Positions 9,668-19,130 are shown, numbered from the stretch's first letter. The stretch is DNA of 64,000 bases from Butyricimonas synergistica DSM 23225 (GCF_000379665.1 NZ_KB903359.1:1641340-1705339), one strand, 5' to 3'. A program made the numbers and translations. Notes: generated from the letters alone by a model not told the origin.

Positions 9668-10057
9668 ATGAAAAATAAAAGACACAGACGAGGCTTACAC
9701 GTGCTATTCATGCTTTTTGCCCTTGCCGCCATTTCGGCGATTATCATGCTGTTATGGAATTGGCTGATTCCCTCCATCATCGGCTGGTCGGCTATCAATT
9801 ACTGGCAAGCCCTCGGACTCTTCATCCTGGGCAGACTATTCTTCGGGGGATTCGGTCACCGCGGTTTCGGTCATCACGGCTTCGGCTTCCCGCACGGGGG
9901 GCATGAACACCCGCACCTTTTCCGGGAAAAATTCAAGAATATGTCACCGGAAGAACGCAAGGATTTCATCCGTCAACGTTTCGAGGAACACCAGGAATTA
10001 TTCAATGACCGCTTTTTCGGCAAAAAAGAACAAACCGACGGGCAAGAACAAGTTTGA
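9668..10057 (+). CDS. Small membrane protein with Gly/His/Phe-rich segment
   Basis: A 129-residue protein with two hydrophobic helices (about 11-31 and 40-58). A glycine, histidine and phenylalanine-rich stretch follows (about 59-85, with repeats such as FGHRGFGHHGFG), then a charged helix MSPEERKDFIRQRFEEHQELF. The tail helix resembles metal-stress proteins of the Spy/CpxP type and the His-rich part could bind metal, but both are inference. It sits immediately before a sigma gene (stop TGA 10055-10057), where an anti-sigma might be expected. No FecR or zinc-binding anti-sigma motif is present. Confidence 0.75.
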   Translation: MKNKRHRRGLHVLFMLFALAAISAIIMLLWNWLIPSIIGWSAINYWQALGLFILGRLFFGGFGHRGFGHHGFGFPHGGHEHPHLFREKFKNMSPEERKDFIRQRFEEHQELFNDRFFGKKEQTDGQEQV

Positions 10058-10080
10058 ACAGATATATACCCTTTTCCGAA

Positions 10081-10623
10081 ATGGACGTATCGACAATCTT
10101 CAAGAAATACCAGTCGCAACTAAAAGGTTTCATAGCCAAACGGGTCGCCGGCAAAGAAGACCGGGAAGACATCTTGCAGGACGTGTTCTACAAACTCCTT
10201 CAAGCTGACCCCGTGGCTCACCCAATCGAGCAGGTTTCGTCGTGGCTATACTCCGTCACCCGCAACCTGATCATCGACAGGAGCCGCAAACACAAGGAAC
10301 AAAAGCTGACTACCCCGTCCGGGGAATACGAAGAACACTTACTATTAAAAGAGGTATCCGAATATCTGTTCAATTCGGATACCTCTCCCGAGAAAGAATA
10401 CACCCGCACCCTCGTGTGGGAGGAACTGGACAAGGCTTTGGCGGAACTCCCCGAGGAACAACGCACCGTATTCGAACTAACCGAATTACAAGGCTTCTCT
10501 TTTAAAGAAATCTCCGAAGCGACCGGAATCCCGGTCAACACCCTCATATCCAGAAAAAGATACGCCGTACTCTACCTGCGGGACAACCTGTACGAACTAT
10601 ACAAAGAGTTGTTGAACGACTAA
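10081..10623 (+). CDS. ECF-type sigma-70 family RNA polymerase sigma factor
   Basis: About 180 residues. Region 2 includes GKEDREDILQDVFYKLL and SSWLYSVTRNLIIDRSRK; region 4 includes LPEEQRTVFELTELQGFSFKEISEATGIPVNTLISRKRYA. I chose ATG 10081. A TTG at 10054 in the same frame overlaps the previous stop and would add nine residues, so it remains possible. The preceding small membrane proteins are likely partners. Unlike the sigma genes at 6 and 25 kb, no SusC or FecR is nearby, so a general stress or envelope role is more likely (inference). Confidence 0.9.
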   Translation: MDVSTIFKKYQSQLKGFIAKRVAGKEDREDILQDVFYKLLQADPVAHPIEQVSSWLYSVTRNLIIDRSRKHKEQKLTTPSGEYEEHLLLKEVSEYLFNSDTSPEKEYTRTLVWEELDKALAELPEEQRTVFELTELQGFSFKEISEATGIPVNTLISRKRYAVLYLRDNLYELYKELLND

Positions 10624-10659
10624 AGCGGCAAAAGCTATGAATCTTCAGTAAAAAAATGT

Positions 10660-10688
10660 ATGTTTGTCAAACAAGTATTGACAAACAT
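10660..10688. promoter_or_regulatory. Perfect 11-bp inverted repeat, possible operator
   Basis: ATGTTTGTCAA at 10660-10670 and TTGACAAACAT at 10678-10688 are exact reverse complements with a 7-bp spacer. The site lies 9 bp before the DUF4261 start and 36 bp after the sigma stop. There is no T-run, so an operator is more likely than a terminator. Confidence 0.5.
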
Positions 10689-10697
10689 TCACGATAT

Positions 10698-11591
10698 ATG
10701 AGTACGGCAGAAAACAAGAACGAGGTGTTCAAACAAGATTTAGATACAAAAGGAGAATTTCAGCGCATATTCCAAATCCATCTGTTATTCAAGGAAAGAG
10801 GAACCCGTCCGCAAGGCAAAGTAATACAAGAAACTTTAAATGCCCGCTTCGGGAAAACAGACATCGTGGCAGACGTGAAAGATTCATTGTCGACTTTTGC
10901 CGTGTGGAAATTTCTTGTAGAATACAAGGACGACCAGAAAGTACCCGCGCAAGTACTCATGTCCGACTTCGAAAATTTTGACGCAAACGCTATCGACCAG
11001 ATGCAACGCAGCCAATTATGGGATTGCCCGAACAACGAAGAAATACTGGCAACCTGCAAATACAAACTCATGCTTTCCGACTTCCTCGCCTCGGGGCTGG
11101 AATATAAAGAACGCTGCGAACTATTGACAGGCTGGCTGGAAACAACACTGGAACTATTCCCGGATTGTATCGCCGTGTGGGTTCCTTCAAGCGGCAAACT
11201 ACTCACCCGGGAACAAGTACTGGATAACCCGTGGAACGAAGAGTGCCGGTTTCTCCATTTCGGAATAAATGTCCGGTTCTTCAACATTCAGGGAACAAAC
11301 GATATGCTGGTCGACTCGCTCGGCTTGTATGCCATCGGTCTTCCCGACGTTCAATACCACTTCCATGAACTTGACCCCAATGCCGTGGTTGACCACGCCT
11401 ATAACGTAGCCGCTTACATCTTTACCCAAGACGACCCGATCCAAGACGACGAAACGATAGCCGGACTCAACGGGCAAAAAATGGATGCAGAAATCCGATG
11501 GAAATGTCAACACGAATCGGCATTAATCCAACCCGAACGGGAAGTCATGGATATATGCCCGGGCGAATATGCCTCGGGAGGCAGGGAATAA
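10698..11591 (+). CDS. DUF4261 domain protein
   Basis: A 297-residue cytoplasmic protein, with the start taken at ATG 10698 (MSTAENKNE) rather than the upstream ATG at 10656, which would read through the inverted repeat. The C-terminal half has the DUF4261 look: DSLGLYAIGLPDVQYHFHELDP followed by NVAAYIFTQDDPI. The function of the family is unknown. The perfect 11-bp inverted repeat directly before the start suggests regulated expression. I see no catalytic motif. Confidence 0.75.
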   Translation: MSTAENKNEVFKQDLDTKGEFQRIFQIHLLFKERGTRPQGKVIQETLNARFGKTDIVADVKDSLSTFAVWKFLVEYKDDQKVPAQVLMSDFENFDANAIDQMQRSQLWDCPNNEEILATCKYKLMLSDFLASGLEYKERCELLTGWLETTLELFPDCIAVWVPSSGKLLTREQVLDNPWNEECRFLHFGINVRFFNIQGTNDMLVDSLGLYAIGLPDVQYHFHELDPNAVVDHAYNVAAYIFTQDDPIQDDETIAGLNGQKMDAEIRWKCQHESALIQPEREVMDICPGEYASGGRE

Positions 11592-11648
11592 CCCAACATT
11601 TACCGGGAACACACGTAAAAAGACACACGAACAACAAAACTCGAACAA

Positions 11649-12284
11649 ATGAAAGTAATCGCGATTAACGGGAGTCCGCACCCGCAAGGCAACACGTTTC
11701 AAGCCCTGAAAGTCATCGGGGAGGAACTAAAGAAAGAAAATATCGAATTTGAAATACTTCAAGTCGGAAGTCAAAAAATACACGGTTGCATGGGATGCAA
11801 TATGTGCTTCAAGAATCACAACGAACGGTGCGTCATCACCGCGGATACCCTCAACGATCTGTTACAAAAAATAAAAGATGTCGACGGGCTCATTCTCGGT
11901 TCTCCCGTTCATTATTCGGGTATCGCCGGAACCATGAAATGCTTCCTCGACCGGGCTTTCTATGTTTCCGGGGCAAATGGTAACTGGTTTCGCCACAAAG
12001 TAGGGGCGGCTGTGGTGGCAGTCCGTCGTTCGGGCGGTTCCGCCACCCTCGACGGCTTGAACCATTACCTCACGTACTCCGAAATGCTCATGCCCACCTC
12101 CAACTACTGGAACATCATCCACGGGCTGAAAGCCGGAGAGGTCATTCAGGACAACGAGGGACTCCAAATCATGCGAACTCTCGGCAAAAACATGGCTTGG
12201 TTGCTGAAAATGAGAGAACAGACCAAAGATACCCTCACCCCACCCGAGGGCGAGAGCAAAATCATGACGAACTTCATCCGGTAA
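11649..12284 (+). CDS. Flavodoxin-fold NAD(P)H-dependent oxidoreductase, iron-sulfur flavoprotein-like
   Basis: A 211-residue protein. The N-terminal INGSPHPQGNTFQAL stretch is the FMN phosphate-binding loop of the NADPH-dependent FMN reductase family. A compact cysteine set follows at Cys47, Cys50, Cys53 and Cys61 (CX2CX2CX7C), the spacing used by iron-sulfur flavoproteins to hold a 4Fe-4S cluster. LGSPVHYSGIAGTMKCFLDR matches the flavin-contacting segment. It probably moves electrons in the anaerobic cytoplasm; the partner is not identifiable. It appears to be a single-gene unit. Confidence 0.85.
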   Translation: MKVIAINGSPHPQGNTFQALKVIGEELKKENIEFEILQVGSQKIHGCMGCNMCFKNHNERCVITADTLNDLLQKIKDVDGLILGSPVHYSGIAGTMKCFLDRAFYVSGANGNWFRHKVGAAVVAVRRSGGSATLDGLNHYLTYSEMLMPTSNYWNIIHGLKAGEVIQDNEGLQIMRTLGKNMAWLLKMREQTKDTLTPPEGESKIMTNFIR

Positions 12285-12397
12285 AAATATCTCCCTCGAA
12301 CCTCCCCTTACACAAGAAAGAGAAACCGCCTGGTAATCACCTCTCCCCCCCGTGTAAGAGCGAGCCGGAGGGGATTGTTCAGATATAAACCACTCCC

Positions 12398-13132
12398 ATG
12401 AAAGAAAACAAATACGACGACGAGAAATTCTTCAACCAATACAGCCAAATGTCCCGTTCCGAGGACGGACTTAAAGGCGCAGGCGAATGGCACGTTCTGC
12501 AAAAAATGCTTCCCGACTTCAAAGGCAAACGGGTACTCGACCTCGGGTGCGGCTTCGGATGGCATTGCCAATACGCCATCGAGCAGGGTGCAGCATACGC
12601 CCTGGGAATCGACATCTCCAAAAAAATGCTGGAAGAAGCCAGGAAACGCAACAACTCGCCGCAAATCGAATATCGATGCATGGCTATCGAAGATTTTGAC
12701 TACACTCCCGAAAGCTACGACGTGGTAATCAGTTCCCTTACCTTCCATTACCTGGAATCTTTTCCGGATATTTGCGCGAAAGTAAAACGTTGCCTCACCC
12801 CCGGCGGCACATTCGTGTTCTCGGTAGAACACCCCGTCTTCACGGCTTACGGCAGCCAGGACTGGTATCACGACAAACAAGGCAACATCCTCCACTGGCC
12901 AGTAGACCGGTATTTCACGGAAGGGAAACGGGAAGCCATCTTCCTCGGCGAAAAAATAACGAAATACCACAAAACCCTTACCACCTACGTGAACGGGCTC
13001 ATCCAAAACGGCTTCGAGATCACGGGACTTATCGAACCCGAACCCGACATGGCACTCCTCGACACCATTCCGGGGATGCGTGACGAACTACGCCGCCCCA
13101 TGATGCTGCTCGTGTCCGCCGTCAAAAAATAA
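12398..13132 (+). CDS. Class I SAM-dependent methyltransferase
   Basis: A 244-residue Rossmann-fold methyltransferase. SAM motif I is VLDLGCGFG at about residues 46-54. The acidic ribose-binding end of strand 2 is LGIDISKKML, and motif II/III covers YDVVISSLTFHYL and LTPGGTFVFSVEHP. It resembles the UbiE/BioC-like Methyltransf_11 group. The substrate cannot be told. No membrane segments, and no obvious operon partners: 113 bp to the gene before and 26 bp to the lipoprotein after. Confidence 0.87.
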   Translation: MKENKYDDEKFFNQYSQMSRSEDGLKGAGEWHVLQKMLPDFKGKRVLDLGCGFGWHCQYAIEQGAAYALGIDISKKMLEEARKRNNSPQIEYRCMAIEDFDYTPESYDVVISSLTFHYLESFPDICAKVKRCLTPGGTFVFSVEHPVFTAYGSQDWYHDKQGNILHWPVDRYFTEGKREAIFLGEKITKYHKTLTTYVNGLIQNGFEITGLIEPEPDMALLDTIPGMRDELRRPMMLLVSAVKK

Positions 13133-13158
13133 TAACACAACCCCATTACCATACAATT

Positions 13159-13893
13159 ATGAAAAAAAACAAAATCACAATTTGCCTGCTCGCAGTCATA
13201 TTATTCTATTCTTGCAGTATTCAAAAAGATATACTAGAACTTGCGCAAAAAAAGTCATTGAAATTTCAATCCTTCCCGGAAGACTATTGTAGCTTATTCC
13301 CGAGTTCAGATATACACCTGTGGGATCAAGACTACAACAAATTCAGGAAGTACCTGACTCCGAAAATCATGAAAACCCAATTAGGCTTAAACTTAACTGA
13401 TGAAAACGGGTACAAAAGTTGGTCTTGCCGTCCTTCTGCCAGTCCTCATGTACAACTAGATACAGCCACATTCATTTATGACAACCAAAAATTACAAGGA
13501 AACTGGAGAATCATCACCAATCGTCAAATCCAATTCATTGACTCCGCTGTATATGCAGATCAAAAAATTTACAGAACAACAACAACCCTTGACAATAACA
13601 CCCAAGATGACGTTATAGCCTCGATAGATGAACAGAAATTCAAATTATACTTCAAACCAGCTAATAAGCCGAACTACAAAGCCGCGGTCAATAAAAACTA
13701 CTCGATCGAGAGTAAAAGATATCTTTTGATTCACGGTCTGTCAAAAACCACCGCGGGAGTATCCCTCGTCGGCATGGATTCCTCGGGTAACCTAATCATC
13801 AATAACTACGGTGTACACGAGCGACAAATACGAGGTATATACATTGTTTATGAAACAGTCATGAATCAAATGATATTCAAAAAAATGGAATAA
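13159..13893 (+). CDS. Hypothetical lipoprotein
   Basis: 244 residues with a type II signal: the basic MKKNK start, a hydrophobic core, then FYSCSI with the lipid-accepting Cys at about residue 19. The rest is a soluble, mixed alpha/beta sequence without a family I recognise. Two Trp/Cys-containing stretches (GYKSWSCRPSAS) and the C-terminal GIYIVYETV lack known motifs. It starts 26 bp after the methyltransferase and could be co-transcribed. Confidence 0.7.
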   Translation: MKKNKITICLLAVILFYSCSIQKDILELAQKKSLKFQSFPEDYCSLFPSSDIHLWDQDYNKFRKYLTPKIMKTQLGLNLTDENGYKSWSCRPSASPHVQLDTATFIYDNQKLQGNWRIITNRQIQFIDSAVYADQKIYRTTTTLDNNTQDDVIASIDEQKFKLYFKPANKPNYKAAVNKNYSIESKRYLLIHGLSKTTAGVSLVGMDSSGNLIINNYGVHERQIRGIYIVYETVMNQMIFKKME

Positions 13894-13967
13894 CACAATA
13901 TAAAAACATTTTCACACAATCCGAACAAAATCATTGCCAATCCACCAGAATAGTATAACTCTACAAC

Positions 13968-14894
13968 ATGATCATCAGTGCCAGCAGAAGAACGGATATT
14001 CCCTCTTTTTACTCGGAATGGTTTGTCAACCGGGTAAAGGAAGGGTACGTACTCGTCCCCAATCCGTTCAACCCGAAACAACTCGGTAAAGTGCGGCTGA
14101 CCCCGGACGTGGTCGATTGCATCGTCTTCTGGACGAAAAATCCAGCCCCGATGCTCCACAAGCTGGAAGCCTTAAAAGATTTCAAATATTACTTCCAATT
14201 CACGTTAAACCCTTACGGGAAAGAAATTGAAGGCAACCTCCCGTCACTCGAACAACGGATAGACACCTTCAAACGCCTCGCCGACAAGATCGGGAAAGAA
14301 AAAGTAATCTGGCGGTACGATCCCATATTAACGAATTCCCAATATGACACGGCATTCCACAAGGAAGCCTTCGCCTCCATTGCCACCCGTCTGAAAGACC
14401 ACACGGAAAAATGCATGATCGGCTTCATCGACCATTACACGCACGTCCGTAATGCTATCGGACAACAAGGCATAAACCCTTTATCCTCGAAAGAAATCCG
14501 GGAAATGGCGACCTCTTTCATACAAACCGTTCCCCGTTCCATACATCTCGACACGTGCACGGTAAAAGTCGACCTCCGGGACATGGGTATCCCAGCCGGA
14601 ATGTGTATTGACAAGGGACTCATCGAAAGAATCATAGGTAGCCCCATCACCACAAGGAAAGACAAAAACCAACGGGACATCTGCCGCTGTATCGAGAGCA
14701 TCGATATCGGCACCTACGACACCTGTCGGAACGGTTGCATCTACTGCTACGCCAACACGGGCAAGACAAAACTATCCCGCAACACGCTACTGCATGACAG
14801 CAACTCGCCCAAACTCATCGGGTTCGTGCAGGACGACGAGGTGATAAAAGAGCGGGAAATGAAAAGCCTACGGAGCAACCCGACCCTATTCTAG
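13968..14894 (+). CDS. DUF1848 family protein with C-terminal cysteine cluster
   Basis: A 308-residue protein starting MIISASRRTDIPSFYSEWF, the hallmark N-terminus of DUF1848. VFWTKNPAPM and the TLNPYGKEIEGN region are also typical. Near the end DICRCIES and DTCRNGCIYCYANTG give a CX3CX2C cluster able to hold a 4Fe-4S centre, as in radical-SAM-like proteins. The family is thought to be radical-SAM-related but its reaction is not established. It stands alone between a lipoprotein and a convergent kinase gene 9 bp away. Confidence 0.88.
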   Translation: MIISASRRTDIPSFYSEWFVNRVKEGYVLVPNPFNPKQLGKVRLTPDVVDCIVFWTKNPAPMLHKLEALKDFKYYFQFTLNPYGKEIEGNLPSLEQRIDTFKRLADKIGKEKVIWRYDPILTNSQYDTAFHKEAFASIATRLKDHTEKCMIGFIDHYTHVRNAIGQQGINPLSSKEIREMATSFIQTVPRSIHLDTCTVKVDLRDMGIPAGMCIDKGLIERIIGSPITTRKDKNQRDICRCIESIDIGTYDTCRNGCIYCYANTGKTKLSRNTLLHDSNSPKLIGFVQDDEVIKEREMKSLRSNPTLF

Positions 14895-14903
14895 ATGCAA
14901 AAC

Positions 14904-15806
14904 TTACAAACGCCCTTTCAACTCGGGCGATAATTCCGGCATTGCCCCCTGACACGTGCAAACATAAGCGGACACCTCCACCGCCAGACGGTGAGCCTCC
15001 CCGAGCGAGCGTCCTTTCAGCAGGGAAGCACAAAAAGCAGCCGTGAAGGAATCACCCGCCCCGACCGTATCCACCACCTCCACCCGCGGGGTCGGCACAA
15101 AGGACTCGAATTCTCCCGAAAACACGTAACTTCCGCAAGCACCTGCGGTCAGAATCAATATTTTCAAATCATAATCATCCAGCAACTTCCGACACCTTTC
15201 CTTCAAATCCAGACCGGAACACCCGAACATCTGCCCGATCACCACCAACTCTTCATCATTCAATTTCAACACATTACTCCGGGAAAGAGATCGACGCAAC
15301 ACATTCCCAGTGTAAAAATTCTGCCGAAGATTGACATCAAACACCCGATATGTCCCCTCACCCTCCGGCATCGCATCCAAAAAACGGTCTATCGTGGCTC
15401 GGGACACTTCTCTCCGTTGTGCCAAAGAACCGAAACACACGCAACGGGTGCGACATGCCAAAGCCTTCAATCCCGGGGTAAACGGTATGTTATCCCACGC
15501 CACATCATTCATAAACTCGTAACAAGGTACACCCCGCTCATCCAACGACACTTGTACCCTTCCCGTCGGGTAGGGCACCCGTGCGATATTGTAACGCAGA
15601 TGTTTACTGTCAAAATTAGACAATATCTCATTCCCCCATTCATCATTCCCTATCGCACTGACCACTCGGCTATCAAAACCGAATTGCGACACGTGATACG
15701 CGAAATTAGCGGGAGCCCCCCCGATCTTTTTCCTTTCCGGGAAAACATCCCAAAGAACTTCACCCAATCCGACAATAACATCATCCATACCGTTTATTTT
15801 AATCAT
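14904..15806 (-). CDS. PfkB family carbohydrate kinase, fructokinase-like
   Basis: A 300-residue ribokinase-fold sugar kinase. The first PfkB signature region is GGAPANFAYHVSQFG (about 29-43). The second, VVDTVGAGDSFTAAF (about 245-260), carries the catalytic Asp and the anion hole. GLGEVLWDVFP at the N-terminus is typical of bacterial fructokinases. ATG 15806 is used; ATG 15788 is also possible. It is convergent with the DUF1848 gene and not next to a sugar transporter, so the substrate is inferred only from similarity. Confidence 0.88.
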   Translation of the reverse strand: MIKINGMDDVIVGLGEVLWDVFPERKKIGGAPANFAYHVSQFGFDSRVVSAIGNDEWGNEILSNFDSKHLRYNIARVPYPTGRVQVSLDERGVPCYEFMNDVAWDNIPFTPGLKALACRTRCVCFGSLAQRREVSRATIDRFLDAMPEGEGTYRVFDVNLRQNFYTGNVLRRSLSRSNVLKLNDEELVVIGQMFGCSGLDLKERCRKLLDDYDLKILILTAGACGSYVFSGEFESFVPTPRVEVVDTVGAGDSFTAAFCASLLKGRSLGEAHRLAVEVSAYVCTCQGAMPELSPELKGRL

Positions 15807-15884
15807 CGAACATACTCTTTATTCAACACATAAATATACGGCAAAATTAAACACACCGACACAAAAAAATACCATTCCTTTCAC

Positions 15885-15892
15885 TACCTTTG
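15885..15892 (+). promoter_or_regulatory. -7 element of the pseudouridine synthase gene
   Basis: TACCTTTG matches the TAnnTTTG box, 33 bp before the start. No clear TTTG stands at the expected -33 spacing. Confidence 0.5.
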
Positions 15893-15925
15893 CAACTTTA
15901 ACAGACTGCAAAAAAACAATTAATC

Positions 15926-16819
15926 ATGAAATCCCATACCTCGACTCCACGAAGCAGAAGCTTCGAGATCAAAGAAGATTGCACACTGATGCCTTTTCTA
16001 TTACAAGCCATGCAGGACAAAAGCAGGAACTCAGTGAAATCCCTGTTGGCACATAAACTGGTGCAAGTAAACAATCGACTGACCACACAATTCGATACCC
16101 CGCTGAAACCAGGGGATACTGTCACCGTCGGCATGAACAAAAGCGCAGCTCCTTTTCACCATTCCATGCTAAACATCGTGTACGAGGACAACGATCTGAT
16201 CGTCGTCGAAAAAGCAAGCGGTCTGCTTTCCATGGGAACAGAACGGGATAAAACGAAAACAGCCTACCATATTCTGAACGACTACGTGAAAAGCAAAAAC
16301 CCTCGAAACCACGTGCTCATCCTGCATCGCCTGGACAAAGAAACATCGGGCATCATGATGTTTGCCAAAAACTTGAAAACACAGGAAATACTACAAAAGA
16401 ACTGGAACGAGATGATCCTGGAACGAAAATACGTGGCAATCCTCGAGGGATGCCCGCGAGAAGAACGGGGACAAGTAAAATCGTATATCACCGAAAATAA
16501 GGCTTTCGTCGTTCATTCCGCCCGTGATGGAAAATTAGCCATCACGAACTACACAGTACTAAAATCCAACCGCCAATACTCGCTTGTCGAGCTGAACCTG
16601 GAAACCGGGCGCAAGAACCAAATCAGGGTGCATATGCAGGAATTAGGCAATCCGGTTGCCGGGGATAAGAAATACGGGGCGACGAAAGACCCAATACGCC
16701 GTTTAGCCCTGCACGCATTCAAACTTCATTTCACCCATCCCATCACCGGAAAAGAGATGAAATTTGAAACGCCCATCCCTTCCAAATTCACATCTTTATT
16801 CAAACAACCGAAAAAATAA
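15926..16819 (+). CDS. RluA family RNA pseudouridine synthase
   Basis: 297 residues. An S4-like RNA-binding segment (about 22-70) is followed by the catalytic domain with the RluA motif HRLDKETSG; Asp137 is the expected nucleophile. RKNQIRVHMQELGNPVAGDKKYG and RLALHAFKLHFTHP are the other conserved blocks. It converts uridine to pseudouridine in ribosomal or transfer RNA. Which site it modifies cannot be decided here. Alone on the plus strand, facing hutU, with a shared terminator between. Confidence 0.92.
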   Translation: MKSHTSTPRSRSFEIKEDCTLMPFLLQAMQDKSRNSVKSLLAHKLVQVNNRLTTQFDTPLKPGDTVTVGMNKSAAPFHHSMLNIVYEDNDLIVVEKASGLLSMGTERDKTKTAYHILNDYVKSKNPRNHVLILHRLDKETSGIMMFAKNLKTQEILQKNWNEMILERKYVAILEGCPREERGQVKSYITENKAFVVHSARDGKLAITNYTVLKSNRQYSLVELNLETGRKNQIRVHMQELGNPVAGDKKYGATKDPIRRLALHAFKLHFTHPITGKEMKFETPIPSKFTSLFKQPKK

Positions 16820-16861
16820 CATCCGTCGCAGAACTTTGCCATGACAGAGAATCAAAAAAGA

Positions 16862-16885
16862 AAGGGGTTGCACGAACAACCCCTT
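16862..16885. terminator. Convergent terminator between the pseudouridine synthase and hutU
   Basis: Perfect 9-bp stem AAGGGGTTG/CAACCCCTT with a 6-nt loop, 20 bp from the hutU stop. The U-tract is poor on either strand. Confidence 0.65.
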
Positions 16886-16905
16886 ATCCATAAATATCAT
16901 TTCAT

Positions 16906-18915
16906 TTAAAATAAAGTATCGATCAGCTTGTCATCTGCCAAGTTTGGAAGCGTCACCTTCAAATTAGGGTTTACCTCCATGGCACGCTTGATAGCGAAAA
17001 TAGCACCTTCATTACGAGCCCAGCTACGACGGGAAATTCCGTTATTCACGTCCCAGAACAGCATACTCTTCAAACGTCTGTCGCTATCGGCAGAGCCATC
17101 CAGCATCATCCCGAAACCTCCGTTAATCACTTCGCCCCAGCCTACACCACCACCATTGTGGATGGATACCCAGGTCGCCCCGCGGAACGAATCGCCGATC
17201 ACGTTTTGGATAGCCATATCGGCTGTAAATCGGGATCCGTCATATATATTGGAAGTTTCACGGTAAGGAGAATCCGTACCGGACACATCGTGATGGTCAC
17301 GTCCCAAGATCACGGGAGCAGAAATCTCTCCGGCAGCAATAGCCTTGTTGAAAGCCTCGGCAATCTTGATACGTCCCTCGGCATCAGCGTACAGGATACG
17401 CGCTTGAGAACCGACAACCAGATGATTTTCCATAGCCGCCTTGATCCAACGGATGTTATCGTCCATTTGCTGTTGTATCTCTTTCGGGGAGTGAGTCTTG
17501 ATCTCTTCCAACACCCGGGCGGCAATCTCGTCGGTCTTTGCCAAATCTTTCGGGTCACCGCTGGAACATACCCAACGGAACGGTCCGAACCCGTAGTCGA
17601 AACACATCGGACCCATGATGTCCTGCACGTAAGACGGATATTTGAAGCCCCCCTCCGGTTTCATGATATCTGCCCCGGCACGGGAAGACTCTAACAAGAA
17701 AGCATTCCCGTAATCGAAGAAATAGGTATCGAAACGAGCCACGCACTTGTTGATAGCAGCCACGTGGCGACGCAAAGACTCTTGTACTTTTTGTTTGAAC
17801 AATTCCGGTTCTTCCGCCATCATGCGGTTAGCTTCCTCGAAGCTGACGCCCACGGGATAATATCCACCAGCCCACGGGTTGTGCAATGAAGTCTGGTCAG
17901 ACCCCAACTCGACGGGGATATCCCCTTCCGCAAAACGTTCCCAAACATCTACAATATTCCCCTGGAAAGCGATAGAAACCACTTCTTTCTTCTCCCGAGC
18001 CACTTTCACACGCTCTACCAATTTATCTAGATCGTCGATCACCTCGTCCACCCAACCTTGAGAATGACGGGTATGTGTCGCTTTCGGGTTAACCTCGGCC
18101 GTGATACTGACACACCCGGCAATATTCGCAGCTTTCGGTTGTGCCCCGGACATACCGCCCAACCCGGCAGTGATAAACAATTTACCCGCTAACCCTTCGC
18201 CATGCTTGGAAATCTTACGACCGGCATTCAACACCGTGATCGTCGTCCCATGCACGATACCTTGCGGTCCGATATACATGAACGACCCGGCTGTCATCTG
18301 CCCGTACTGGGAAACACCCAACGCGTTGAAACGCTCCCAATCATCCGGCTTGGAATAATTCGGGATCACCATACCGTTCGTCACCACCACCCGGGGAGCA
18401 TCCTTGTGCGAGGGGAACAATCCCATCGGGTGACCGGAATACAAGACCAGCGTCTGCTCGTCCGTCATCTCCGACAAGTACTTCATCGCCAAGCGATACT
18501 GCGCCCAGTTCTGGAACACGGCACCGTTTCCCCCGTAAGTAATCAACTCGTGGGGATGTTGCGCCACGGCATAATCCAGGTTATTATTCATCATCAACAT
18601 GATCCCCGCAGCTTGCAAACTCTTGTGCGGGTAATCATTAATATTGTGAGCAAACATCTTGTAATCGGGACGGAAACGATACATATAAATACGCCCGTAT
18701 TTTTCCAACTCTTCGGCAAACTCCGGAGCCAACACGGCATGATGCTTCGGGTCAAAATACCGCAGTGCATTACGAATTGCTAACTTTTTCTCCTCTTTCG
18801 TGAGAATATCTTTCCGCTTGGGAGCATGGTTTATCTCCGGCTCGTACGGTTTGGGAGCCGGTAACTCCGCCGGGATACCTTCCCGGATGGATTGTTGAAA
18901 TTCTTGTAATGTCAT
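16906..18915 (-). CDS. hutU: Urocanate hydratase
   Basis: A 669-residue enzyme of histidine breakdown that adds water to urocanate to give imidazolonepropionate, using tightly bound NAD+. Recognisable blocks: ELITYGGNGAVFQNWAQYRL, TLVLYSGHPMGLFPS, the NAD-binding glycine-rich FITAGLGGMSGAQPKA, FDYGNAFLLESSRAG, and QDIMGPMCFDYGFGPFRWVC, which holds the active-site segment. It is longer than the about 550-residue proteobacterial enzyme, as in other Bacteroidetes. No other hut gene is next to it, so the pathway must be completed elsewhere. Confidence 0.95.
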   Translation of the reverse strand: MTLQEFQQSIREGIPAELPAPKPYEPEINHAPKRKDILTKEEKKLAIRNALRYFDPKHHAVLAPEFAEELEKYGRIYMYRFRPDYKMFAHNINDYPHKSLQAAGIMLMMNNNLDYAVAQHPHELITYGGNGAVFQNWAQYRLAMKYLSEMTDEQTLVLYSGHPMGLFPSHKDAPRVVVTNGMVIPNYSKPDDWERFNALGVSQYGQMTAGSFMYIGPQGIVHGTTITVLNAGRKISKHGEGLAGKLFITAGLGGMSGAQPKAANIAGCVSITAEVNPKATHTRHSQGWVDEVIDDLDKLVERVKVAREKKEVVSIAFQGNIVDVWERFAEGDIPVELGSDQTSLHNPWAGGYYPVGVSFEEANRMMAEEPELFKQKVQESLRRHVAAINKCVARFDTYFFDYGNAFLLESSRAGADIMKPEGGFKYPSYVQDIMGPMCFDYGFGPFRWVCSSGDPKDLAKTDEIAARVLEEIKTHSPKEIQQQMDDNIRWIKAAMENHLVVGSQARILYADAEGRIKIAEAFNKAIAAGEISAPVILGRDHHDVSGTDSPYRETSNIYDGSRFTADMAIQNVIGDSFRGATWVSIHNGGGVGWGEVINGGFGMMLDGSADSDRRLKSMLFWDVNNGISRRSWARNEGAIFAIKRAMEVNPNLKVTLPNLADDKLIDTLF

Positions 18916-19130
18916 TATAATATATTTTACTATCTATTATTATTTCAATCATCGCACGGCAAATCGATTTCGCTCGATCACCTTTCGGTTTGCACCTCTC
19001 ATCTTTTAACTTGCCTATCAGCTCGCTAAATTAATACATTCCAACGATTCTTTTCACCTATTGGGGCATTTTTTTACGATATAACTTGAAATCATTCATC
19101 CCGATACCTCGTAATACAGAGATAAAACAC

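Noticed and set aside
12301-12374. Possible terminator after the flavoprotein gene (TTACAC/GTGTAA with outer TCCCC/GGGGA)
   Set aside because: Needs a long loop and a 12-nt bulge and has no T-run; too weak to annotate.
12308-13006. 232-codon minus-strand frame opposite the methyltransferase
   Set aside because: The plus strand carries a full SAM motif set; the minus frame has none.
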